From NCBI GenBank assembly GCA_004295015.1, contig SHNE01000049.1, positions 62,001 through 126,000 on the forward strand: a DNA stretch of 64,000 nucleotides, given 5' to 3'. The notes under the pieces are model-generated. The model searched no databases and had not been told where the DNA came from. It saw only the letters and a program-made list of their open reading frames with translations. How positions within the stretch are numbered: the first letter of the stretch is position 1; each line of letters opens with the position of its first letter. This DNA comes from Bacteroidota bacterium (GTDB lineage Bacteria > Bacteroidota > Bacteroidia > AKYH767-A > 2013-40CM-41-45). Position numbers and translations under genes: made by a program. Shown here in pieces: positions 54,747-61,991 of this stretch.

Positions 54747-56030
54747 ATGGAATTAGCAAAGAAAGATCAGATCGGATTATGGCTTCAATCGATCTTTGTT
54801 TTTTTTCTTCCTCTTTGGCAGCAGGTTTCGGTTGTTTCACTTATAGCATTAGTTGTTTTTGCTATTCTTAGTGGTAAATGGAAAGAATCATTCACTCTTT
54901 TTAAAGCTGATAAAGCTCTCTGGTTATTCGTTTCGTTTTATTTGATCCATGTTTTGGGGATGTTTTATTCCAGTAATCTCAGTTATGGATTTTTTGATTT
55001 GCAAGTCAAACTTTCATACCTGCTCATACCTCTTGTTTTATCCTCGCTTCTAATCTTGTCGCACAATCTGAGAATAATTAAATGGAGTTTCATTCTTGGG
55101 AATACTCTTGCCGGAATAATTTGTGTGCTGATTGCATTATCAAAGTATTATAAAGATGGCCTGTTCAGTCATTTTTTCTACATAGATTTTTCTCATTTTC
55201 TTCACACAAGCTATTTTTCAATGTATCTGAATTTATCTATCATCTTTTTGATTGATGAATGGTTGTCAAAAAAATCAAAAAATAAACTACTCAGTAACGC
55301 CATTCCGGTACTAAGCTTATTTCTTTTGTATTTAGTTATTCTTTTGTTCGCCCGCACTGCTTTGGCTGTATGCTACCTGAGCATTCTTTTATTTCTGATT
55401 TTAAAACGGAAGCAATGGTTTCCGGAAAAGAAAAAAGTCTTTGTCTTGTTCTCCGCCGGAGTTTTTGTCTTGATTTTTCAATTGGGAGCACTTCATTTCA
55501 ATAATCGTTTTGTGCAGGTTGAAAAGGCGATGGAAAGCTCAAACACAGCCGGGAATGAAATCAGCAGGACGACAGATACATCGGTTTCGGAAGAAGAAAA
55601 TAGCACCAGCACCCGGTTTAAATTGTGGAAGAACGCATTGCTCTTAATAAAGCAGCACCCGATCGTTGGTGTTGGGACTGGTGATATTAAGGATGAACTG
55701 AATGCAGAGTATAGGAGTACCGGTTATGAGTATGGTGCTAAAGGTGACTTTAACCCTCATAATCAGTATCTGCATACGATGGTCATGCTGGGCATAGCAG
55801 GAATTAGTATACTTCTTGCCTATCTCATTATTCCGTTCAGGATAGCTATCATGTCCCGAAATTGGCTTTACCTGAGTTTTCTTCTCATCATCATCTTAAA
55901 CTCCTTAACTGAATCTATCCTTGAAGTACAAAAGGGAGTATTGTGGGTAGCCTTTTTCCAGGTTCTGTTTTATATCAACTGCAAGCATCAACAAGATGAT
56001 CGAACTATGAATGTTCAAAAATCCACTTAA
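54747..56030 (+). CDS. O-antigen ligase / polymerase-like membrane protein (Wzy_C/WaaL)
   Basis: A 427-residue integral membrane protein with about ten to eleven hydrophobic segments and one large periplasmic loop (about 250-340). In that loop the Wzy_C/WaaL pattern HPIVGVGTGDIKDE and DFNPHNQYLHTMVMLGIAG is present, including the histidine needed in ligases. It would either join glycan chains to a lipid acceptor or polymerise repeat units; with a Wzm/Wzt exporter, ligase is more likely. ATG at 54747 follows an in-frame GTG. Confidence 0.85.
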   Translation: MELAKKDQIGLWLQSIFVFFLPLWQQVSVVSLIALVVFAILSGKWKESFTLFKADKALWLFVSFYLIHVLGMFYSSNLSYGFFDLQVKLSYLLIPLVLSSLLILSHNLRIIKWSFILGNTLAGIICVLIALSKYYKDGLFSHFFYIDFSHFLHTSYFSMYLNLSIIFLIDEWLSKKSKNKLLSNAIPVLSLFLLYLVILLFARTALAVCYLSILLFLILKRKQWFPEKKKVFVLFSAGVFVLIFQLGALHFNNRFVQVEKAMESSNTAGNEISRTTDTSVSEEENSTSTRFKLWKNALLLIKQHPIVGVGTGDIKDELNAEYRSTGYEYGAKGDFNPHNQYLHTMVMLGIAGISILLAYLIIPFRIAIMSRNWLYLSFLLIIILNSLTESILEVQKGVLWVAFFQVLFYINCKHQQDDRTMNVQKST

Positions 56031-56095
56031 TATTTCTCCGTTTAACGATGCCGGAATTTTGATTATTGTTGTATTTTGCCCCTTAGAAAACAGAT

Positions 56096-57322
56096 ATGAT
56101 TCCCTTTTCACCACCTCGTATTGATCAGAAGATCATTGATGCCGTCACAGAAACCTTGCGTTCCGGTTGGATTACTACCGGGCCAAAGACTCGTCTTTTC
56201 GAGAAAAAACTGGAAGAATACTGTGGCAATCCTAAAACGCTCTGTGTAAATTCAGCAACTTCAGGTTTAGAGTTAATGCTTCGTTGGTTTGGAGTTGGCC
56301 CGGGTGACGAAGTAATTTTGCCTGCTTACACATACTCTGCTACTGCTAATGTGATTGTTCATTGTGGCGCAAGACCCGTATTTGTTGATGTGGAGAATGA
56401 CTTTAATATTAGCCTGAAAGCTATCAGAATGGCAATCACAAGTAATACTAAAGTGATTATGCCGGTAGATTTTGGGGGCTGGCCTTGTGATTATGATGCT
56501 ATCAATGCTTTGGTGAAGGAGAAGGAAATGATCAATATGTTTCGTCCAAACAATACACAGCAAGAATTGCTTGGAAGAATTTTTGTGTTGTCAGACGCCG
56601 CTCATTCACTCGGTGCTATTTATAATTCTAAACGAAGCGGTTCGCTCACAGATGTTTCTGTTTTTTCCTTCCATGCGGTGAAGAATTTAACAACAGCTGA
56701 AGGTGGGGCCATTGCTTTGAATCTTCCTAAACCTTTTGATAATAAGTTAGTCTACGATACGCTTTGCATCAAGGCATTACACGGGCAGAATAAGGATGCT
56801 TTGGCTAAAATGCAAAGAGGTAACTGGCGATATGATATTATTGAGCCGGGCTATAAGATGAATATGCCGGACATTCTGGCTGCAATCGGGCTGGTTGAAA
56901 TTGAAAGATACGAAAGTGATACCTTGGCCAGACGAAAGCAGATTTGTAATTATTATTCTGAAAAATTAAAAGGGTATTCCTGGGCGATGTTACCCCTTAA
57001 CAGCGGGAAACAAAATTCCGGAGCTACATGCACCGGATCATATCACTTATATCCATTACGCATTAATGATATTTCAGAGGAGAGCAGAGACAGAATCATT
57101 AAGGATATTTCAGATAGGGACGTATCTGTCAACGTACATTTTATCCCTGTACCAATGATGTCATATTATAAAAATCTTGGTGCTGAAATCAAGAAGTATC
57201 CGAAAACTTATTCAATGTATCGGAATGAAATTTCTCTCCCTGTCTATTATGATCTCACAAACGAACAGCTGGATTTGGTTTTAAATACTGTGATTACTGC
57301 AGTCGAAAATGAATTAACCTAA
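56096..57322 (+). CDS. DegT/DnrJ/EryC1/StrS sugar aminotransferase
   Basis: A 408-residue PLP aminotransferase. The PLP lysine is Lys196 in SFHAVKNLTTAEGG; SDAAHSLGA (166-174) is the cofactor strand. It is about 40 residues longer than the enzyme at 47329, with an insertion near 140-160. The substrate is probably a 4-keto or 3-keto hexose nucleotide. It precedes the alpha/beta hydrolase by 7 bp and belongs to the last segment of the locus. Confidence 0.88.
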   Translation: MIPFSPPRIDQKIIDAVTETLRSGWITTGPKTRLFEKKLEEYCGNPKTLCVNSATSGLELMLRWFGVGPGDEVILPAYTYSATANVIVHCGARPVFVDVENDFNISLKAIRMAITSNTKVIMPVDFGGWPCDYDAINALVKEKEMINMFRPNNTQQELLGRIFVLSDAAHSLGAIYNSKRSGSLTDVSVFSFHAVKNLTTAEGGAIALNLPKPFDNKLVYDTLCIKALHGQNKDALAKMQRGNWRYDIIEPGYKMNMPDILAAIGLVEIERYESDTLARRKQICNYYSEKLKGYSWAMLPLNSGKQNSGATCTGSYHLYPLRINDISEESRDRIIKDISDRDVSVNVHFIPVPMMSYYKNLGAEIKKYPKTYSMYRNEISLPVYYDLTNEQLDLVLNTVITAVENELT

Positions 57323-57329
57323 ACTATAT

Positions 57330-58652
57330 ATGAAACCGTTTGCCTTACTATTGATCTTACTTGCTCTTGATCTTACAACGTATTCTCAGGTTGAAACTGA
57401 TTATTTAAAACGTTCCGAACAAATATTCACCCTGGTGCGTGCTAAAGAGTTTGGAAAGATCATGGCAGATTTTGATAGTAGTTTGGCGAAACAAGTTGAT
57501 TCTGTTCGATTACTTAGCGCATGGAATAGTTTGCTTGAAAGGGTTGGTAATTTTGTTAAAGTGACAGAAACGACTACGGAGAAAGTCGGAAAGCACGATG
57601 TGGTAATTCAAAAATCGGAATTCGAAAAACGTGCTGTTGATTTCAAGTTAGTCTACGGTGAGAATGGGAAAATCAAAGGGATCTTTTTTGTTCCTGAGGT
57701 TAAGAAATTTGTATTTACTAATCCGGATTACCTCGATTCTTCCCGCTTCTATGAAAAAAGAATGTACTTGACTACAGGAGAATACCGATTACCTGCAATA
57801 TTGACAATGCCCCGTAATGTCGTTCGTCCACCCGTGCTTATTCTCGTCCATGGTTCCGGTCCTAATGACAAAGATGAGACGGTAGGCAACACAAAAATTT
57901 TCAGGGACATCTCTGTTGGATTGGCTGCACAAGGAATAGCCGTTCTGAGATATGATAAGAGAACCCGTAATTACGGGAGCAGGATGCCGGAACTTATGAG
58001 GAACCTCACTGTAAAAGAAGAAACAATGGATGATGTCCTTTCCGCAATTAAATTAGTGAAGCAGGATTCCACACTTGATGCCGGCAGAGTATACCTTGCA
58101 GGTCACAGTTTGGGAGGAATGTTGCTTCCGCGAATCGCAATGCAGACGAAGGACATCTCCGGTTTAATATTGATGGCGGCAAATGCAAGACCTATGGAGG
58201 ATTTAATGCTTGAACAGATGAACTACCTTAGTGCAGGTGACAGTGCATCTGAAGAGCTAGTCCATATGAGAGACAGTATGCAGACTGAAGTGGCAAGAAT
58301 TAAAAAACTGACAAAATCCAATGCTCAGGACAGTATCGGTATACTTGGTATTCCGGTCTCTTATTGGTTGGATCTTAAATCCTACGATCAGGTGGCTTCT
58401 GCTTCAAAATTAAAATTACCTATCTTGATTTTACAAGGCAATCGGGACTACCAGGTTACGCTTAGCGATTTTGCTTTATGGCAATCAGGATTGAATAAAA
58501 ATAAGAACGTGAGCTTCCGGTCCTATGAAAAATTGAATCACTTTTTTATTGCAGGAGAGGGGAAGAGCCATCCGGATGAATATGATAATCCCGGACATTT
58601 CGATAAACAAGTGATTGATGATATGAGCACCTTTATTTTGAAGGGCTTTTGA
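57330..58652 (+). CDS. Exported alpha/beta hydrolase with DUF3887-like N-terminus
   Basis: A 440-residue exported hydrolase. It has a signal peptide (about 1-19), a small alpha+beta domain (about 25-120) like DUF3887, and an alpha/beta hydrolase domain with oxyanion motif HGSGPND (174-180), nucleophile Ser260 in GHSLGG, and a C-terminal His in NHFFIAGEG-like sequence. It could be an esterase or peptidase acting in the periplasm. Its place between sugar genes (gaps of 7 and 9 bp) suggests glycan deacylation, which is inference. Confidence 0.82.
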   Translation: MKPFALLLILLALDLTTYSQVETDYLKRSEQIFTLVRAKEFGKIMADFDSSLAKQVDSVRLLSAWNSLLERVGNFVKVTETTTEKVGKHDVVIQKSEFEKRAVDFKLVYGENGKIKGIFFVPEVKKFVFTNPDYLDSSRFYEKRMYLTTGEYRLPAILTMPRNVVRPPVLILVHGSGPNDKDETVGNTKIFRDISVGLAAQGIAVLRYDKRTRNYGSRMPELMRNLTVKEETMDDVLSAIKLVKQDSTLDAGRVYLAGHSLGGMLLPRIAMQTKDISGLILMAANARPMEDLMLEQMNYLSAGDSASEELVHMRDSMQTEVARIKKLTKSNAQDSIGILGIPVSYWLDLKSYDQVASASKLKLPILILQGNRDYQVTLSDFALWQSGLNKNKNVSFRSYEKLNHFFIAGEGKSHPDEYDNPGHFDKQVIDDMSTFILKGF

Positions 58653-58661
58653 ACTAAGCCG

Positions 58662-59273
58662 ATGATTCTTGCCTTGAACCGGATTTTAATTCGTTCTGCT
58701 GATATATTTTTTTCATTTCTGGGATTGATCTTTTTTTTGATCCCGGCGATTATTATTGCCATTCTTATCAAGTTCGATTCAAAAGGTCCTGTAATTTTCA
58801 AACAAACAAGAGTTGGAAAAGGAGGAAAAGATTTTCGCCTTTTAAAATTCAGAACCATGAACAGGAACGCTGAATCGAAAGGCCTTATTACCGTTGGCAC
58901 GGCAGATCCAAGGATTACCGGTATTGGCTCCGTTTTGAGACGAACAAAATTGGATGAGATACCCCAGTTATACAACGTACTCTTGGGTGAAATGAGCCTC
59001 GTTGGGCCCCGACCGGAAGTCAGAAAATATGTCGATCAGTATTCACCGGAGCATAGAATTGTACTGTCTGTACGCCCCGGAATAACAGATTTCGCTTCCA
59101 TTAAATTCAGCAACGAAAATGAGCTCCTAAGCAAATCGGATGACCCTGATCAGTACTATGTGGAACACTTGATACCCGAAAAGATACGGCTGAATATGAA
59201 TTTTATTGAAAAGCCTACTATAGGGAATTACCTAACTATCATTTGGTTGACCCTTAGGAAGCTGTTTTTTTAA
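58662..59273 (+). CDS. Initiating sugar-phosphate transferase (PglC/WcaJ family)
   Basis: A 203-residue bacterial sugar transferase. One N-terminal membrane/re-entrant helix (about 12-38) leads into the catalytic part with FKQTRVGKGGKDFRLLKFRTM (about 49-69), RRTKLDEIPQLYNVLLGEMSLVGPRPE-like stretch near 95-121 holding the Asp-Glu and GPRP motifs. It transfers a sugar 1-phosphate to undecaprenyl phosphate, the first step of chain assembly. The short PglC-like form fits diacetamido sugars but galactose or GlcNAc are possible. Ends the locus. Confidence 0.9.
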   Translation: MILALNRILIRSADIFFSFLGLIFFLIPAIIIAILIKFDSKGPVIFKQTRVGKGGKDFRLLKFRTMNRNAESKGLITVGTADPRITGIGSVLRRTKLDEIPQLYNVLLGEMSLVGPRPEVRKYVDQYSPEHRIVLSVRPGITDFASIKFSNENELLSKSDDPDQYYVEHLIPEKIRLNMNFIEKPTIGNYLTIIWLTLRKLFF

Positions 59274-59315
59274 GTGCTGCTTGAATCCGGCAATGGGTAT
59301 TATTAAATTGAATAT

Positions 59316-59348
59316 TTGTTTAACATATCAAAAAAGGTTCTACTTTTG
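59316..59348 (+). promoter_or_regulatory. Consensus promoter of the Cas6-like gene
   Basis: TTG (59316-59318), a 22-nt spacer and TACTTTTG (59341-59348), an exact TAnnTTTG, lie about 60 bp before the start codon. The Cas6-like gene should therefore form its own transcription unit, independent of the glycan operon. Confidence 0.65.
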
Positions 59349-59407
59349 TAAAAGCTATATAATAGCAGGGGATTTTTTTAGCAATATCTTTTTCACGTAT
59401 AGTAGTT

Positions 59408-60178
59408 ATGAGAATAAAAATTTCGTTTTTGAAGGTCCACGGTAGCAGTGGAACCGTTCCACTTCACCACCAAAAAATCATTTCCGCCTTTTTAGAGGAG
59501 GTCATCAGGGAGATGTCTGTGTCTTCGGACAATTACAGCTTTTCTTCACTGAAGGGAACTTCAAAGGTTCAAACCGGACAGATTCGTTTCTTGTCTTCCA
59601 AAGTATCTTTGGTGCTCTCTGCTCCGGAAGCAGATTTTATTGATGAATTGGTCAAGAAAATTTTTGATCGACGCCTTGTAAGCTTCGCTAAGTTGACACT
59701 CGTGCCGAAATCATTTGAAGTTATACCTGATCCGGAATTTAATACTCAGATGAAATATGTGTGTATTTCTCCGATGGTTCCTCAGGAAGCCTTCCTTGCT
59801 GATGAATCAGGAAATTTGCCTGAGCCCTTAGATCCAAGAGCACAGGAGTATTCAGATATGTTTTACGATGCAATCCTTGATCGCATGGAGAAAGCAGGAT
59901 TTACTGAAGATCAAATAAGCAAGTTCGCTGAATTTGAAATCATCCCTGATCCAACCTACATCCAGAAAATCGCTGATACACACAAAAAATTCGCACGTAT
60001 CTATAAGAATAACCTGAATCAAACGATATACGGTTATCTCTTACCTTTCACTTTGCACGCACACCCGCAAGTCCAGAAATTTATATGGGAATGTGGAATT
60101 GGTCTCTACACAACGCAAGGATACGGAATGGTTGATATTGTTGGCGGCTCTGCACCTGAGACTGAATCAGACAATTGA
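59408..60178 (+). CDS. Orphan Cas6-family (RAMP) protein, probably lacking the catalytic histidine
   Basis: A 256-residue protein with the Cas6 pattern. The N-terminal strand MRIKISFLKV is followed by the helix start VPLHHQKIISAFLEEVI (17-33), then YSFSSLKG (43-50, usual FTFSxL), CISPMV (119-124), DPRAQEYSDMFYDAI (142-156), and C-terminal GYLLPFTLHAHP plus the Gly-rich loop GIGLYTTQGYG (230-240) that contacts RNA in Cas6. In typical Cas6 enzymes about 30 residues with the catalytic His separate the first helix from the FTFSxL strand. Here there are about 10, without His. His20/His21 are present but not in that position. No cas gene or CRISPR array is nearby. Confidence 0.75.
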   Translation: MRIKISFLKVHGSSGTVPLHHQKIISAFLEEVIREMSVSSDNYSFSSLKGTSKVQTGQIRFLSSKVSLVLSAPEADFIDELVKKIFDRRLVSFAKLTLVPKSFEVIPDPEFNTQMKYVCISPMVPQEAFLADESGNLPEPLDPRAQEYSDMFYDAILDRMEKAGFTEDQISKFAEFEIIPDPTYIQKIADTHKKFARIYKNNLNQTIYGYLLPFTLHAHPQVQKFIWECGIGLYTTQGYGMVDIVGGSAPETESDN

Positions 60179-60198
60179 TCTATAGAAGATCCCCTTGA

Positions 60199-60720
60199 TC
60201 ATTCGAACTTCGAAATCTTAGCGAACTTGACTGATTGATGCTCTCCGTTTACTACTGCAATCAATATGTAAACACCCATGTCCAAATTTTGAACGGGTAT
60301 TTCCCTGCAAAGAATATTTGGGTTGAAAGAGTTACTGCAAGAAATGCTCGAATAGTATTCACTGAATTTTAATTTACCGAAGGCATCGTAAATATAAAGT
60401 GTTACGGGACTGATTGTCTTTAAAAAAATACTGAAGGTTCCCGGGAAATTTGAAACTGCGGTAGGGTAAAAGTTGATGTCGAAGTTTCCGCAAACAGTGC
60501 TTGTTGTCCAGCTTCCATCCAGAAGACCGCCCCAATAATAGGCAGCACATTCATTTTTATACGTGACATTATCACAACCGCAAACCGGTTCATAAGTCGT
60601 GCCGCATGGCCAGAATTTATCTTCAATTCGGGTACTGTCGACACAATAGCTGAACTGTTGTTGTGCATGGCTCTCGCTTAGTCCAAGAACCAGCATACAG
60701 GCAATCAGTAGAATTCTCAT
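60199..60720 (-). CDS. Secreted Kazal-type inhibitor with T9SS sorting domain
   Basis: A 173-residue secreted protein: signal peptide (about 1-19), a Kazal-like domain (about 25-75) with CGTTYEPVCGCDNVTYKNEC, i.e. the C-x-PVCG-x-D-x-x-TY-x-N-x-C signature, and a C-terminal type IX sorting domain (about 80-173: FYPTAVSNF and GVYILIAVVNGE). Kazal domains block serine proteases with a reactive loop around the second cysteine. The protein would be exported by the Por system and may guard the cell surface against proteases. Convergent with the Cas6-like gene (20 bp). Confidence 0.8.
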   Translation of the reverse strand: MRILLIACMLVLGLSESHAQQQFSYCVDSTRIEDKFWPCGTTYEPVCGCDNVTYKNECAAYYWGGLLDGSWTTSTVCGNFDINFYPTAVSNFPGTFSIFLKTISPVTLYIYDAFGKLKFSEYYSSISCSNSFNPNILCREIPVQNLDMGVYILIAVVNGEHQSVKFAKISKFE

Positions 60721-60930
60721 TGTTGTAAAGATATTAAATAGCAGGGCTCAAGTCAATTCTAAGAAGATATTCAACGAACATTAACTTATTTAGGTCAGGA
60801 TTGTTTTATTGCCCGGAATATTTTGGTGATATTCATCCGGCTTTGCCGGCATTTCTATTTAAATAAATCCATAAGTGTCTTATTATCATTTGTTTATTTT
60901 GAATAATTTAAGTATATTAATCATATTATT

Positions 60931-61512
60931 TTGAACTTTCTGGCCCATATCTATCTAAGCGGCGACAATGAGGAGCGAATGATCGGGAATTTCATTGCCG
61001 ATTATGTCAAAGGAAGGAAGATGTACGAATATCCCGATGAGATTCGAAAAGGAATAGAGCTACACAGAAAAATCGATTACTTCACCGATCATCATCCAAT
61101 TACATCCAGAAGTAAGGCCCCTTTGAGAAAAAAGTACAGACATTATTCAGGTGTGCTCGTTGACTTATTTTACGATCACTTTCTAGCTAAAAATTTTCCT
61201 GATTACTCAGGTTTATTATTGAAAGATTACTCTTTGAACACCTACGAAATATTAAGTCGAAGAAAAAGTGAATTGCCTGAAGGTGTCCAACATTTTCTTC
61301 CATTTATGATTGAAAGAAACTGGCTGCTGAGTTATGCCAGCCTGGAAGGTATAAACCGTGTAATGACAGGGCTTTCCAAAAGGGTGAAGTTTGAAAACCG
61401 CATGGATGAAGCCATTTACGACCTCAAAGCCGGATATCCTGCATTTGAAGCCGATTTCAGCGAGTTTTTCCCGGAGTTGATTACCTTTGTAGAGCAACAA
61501 AGCCCGGAATGA
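60931..61512 (+). CDS. acpH: Acyl carrier protein phosphodiesterase (AcpH)
   Basis: A 193-residue AcpH, which removes the 4'-phosphopantetheine arm from acyl carrier protein. The family start MNFLAHIYLS is read from a TTG codon at 60931; no in-frame ATG gives this sequence, so TTG is the real start. HRKIDYFTDHHP (about 46-57) holds the metal/His-Asp motif of this HD-like family and LVDLFYDHFLAKNF near 78-91 is conserved. The stop overlaps the DUF167 gene by 4 bp (ATGA). Confidence 0.88.
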   Translation: MNFLAHIYLSGDNEERMIGNFIADYVKGRKMYEYPDEIRKGIELHRKIDYFTDHHPITSRSKAPLRKKYRHYSGVLVDLFYDHFLAKNFPDYSGLLLKDYSLNTYEILSRRKSELPEGVQHFLPFMIERNWLLSYASLEGINRVMTGLSKRVKFENRMDEAIYDLKAGYPAFEADFSEFFPELITFVEQQSPE

Positions 61513-61772
61513 CCCTTTTTGTAAGAATAAAGCCTAATCAACGTCTTGATCTGATTGAAAGAGTGAACAATGAATGGCAAATCCGACTGAAAGCTCCTGC
61601 TGTCGATGGAAAAGCTAATGATCATTTGCTTACTTTTTTGTCGCAAGTGTTGAATCTTCCTAAAGCTGCTATCCTGATTAAACGTGGGCATAGCTCACGA
61701 ATGAAATATCTTGAGATCAATGCAACAACGGATTATGTGTTGGGAAAACTTGAGGCTTTGGTAAATGAATAG
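61509..61772 (+). CDS. DUF167 (YggU family) protein
   Basis: An 87-residue protein of the YggU/DUF167 family with the signature RLKAPAVDGKANDHLLTFLSQ (split around residues 25-44) and a final SSRMKYLEI strand. It has a small alpha/beta fold of unknown function; relatives frequently sit next to unrelated housekeeping genes. It is translationally coupled to acpH. Confidence 0.88.
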   Translation: MTLFVRIKPNQRLDLIERVNNEWQIRLKAPAVDGKANDHLLTFLSQVLNLPKAAILIKRGHSSRMKYLEINATTDYVLGKLEALVNE

Positions 61773-61944
61773 GCTGGTAGCCTGCATGCTATGGGAACTA
61801 CACAAGCCAATGTGAATAACTATCGCGTGGATTGTCGCTTCTAATGGGCTGCCGACTCTAATTTTAGGCGACATTTTTAGCTCTTGCCTCGAACCTGATT
61901 TGGTAAATCTCTCAGGCTCCGGGAGAACAAAAGAAATTAAACAG

Positions 61945-61964
61945 TTTCTGGAATAGTCCAGAAA
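61945..61964. repeat. Inverted repeat upstream of parE
   Basis: TTTCTGGA (61945-61952) and TCCAGAAA (61957-61964) form a perfect 8-bp inverted repeat with the loop ATAG, 27 bp before the parE ATG. It could be an operator or mRNA hairpin controlling the topoisomerase IV genes. The remaining 170 bp of the gap hold a weaker hairpin only. Confidence 0.45.
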
Positions 61965-61991
61965 AGCAGCGTAAAATTAATATTGATAATA

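Noticed and set aside
61870-61930. CTCTCAGG stretch before parE resembling the 3' part of a glycine riboswitch
   Set aside because: The matching 5' strand and conserved core were not found, and topoisomerase IV is not a glycine-related target.
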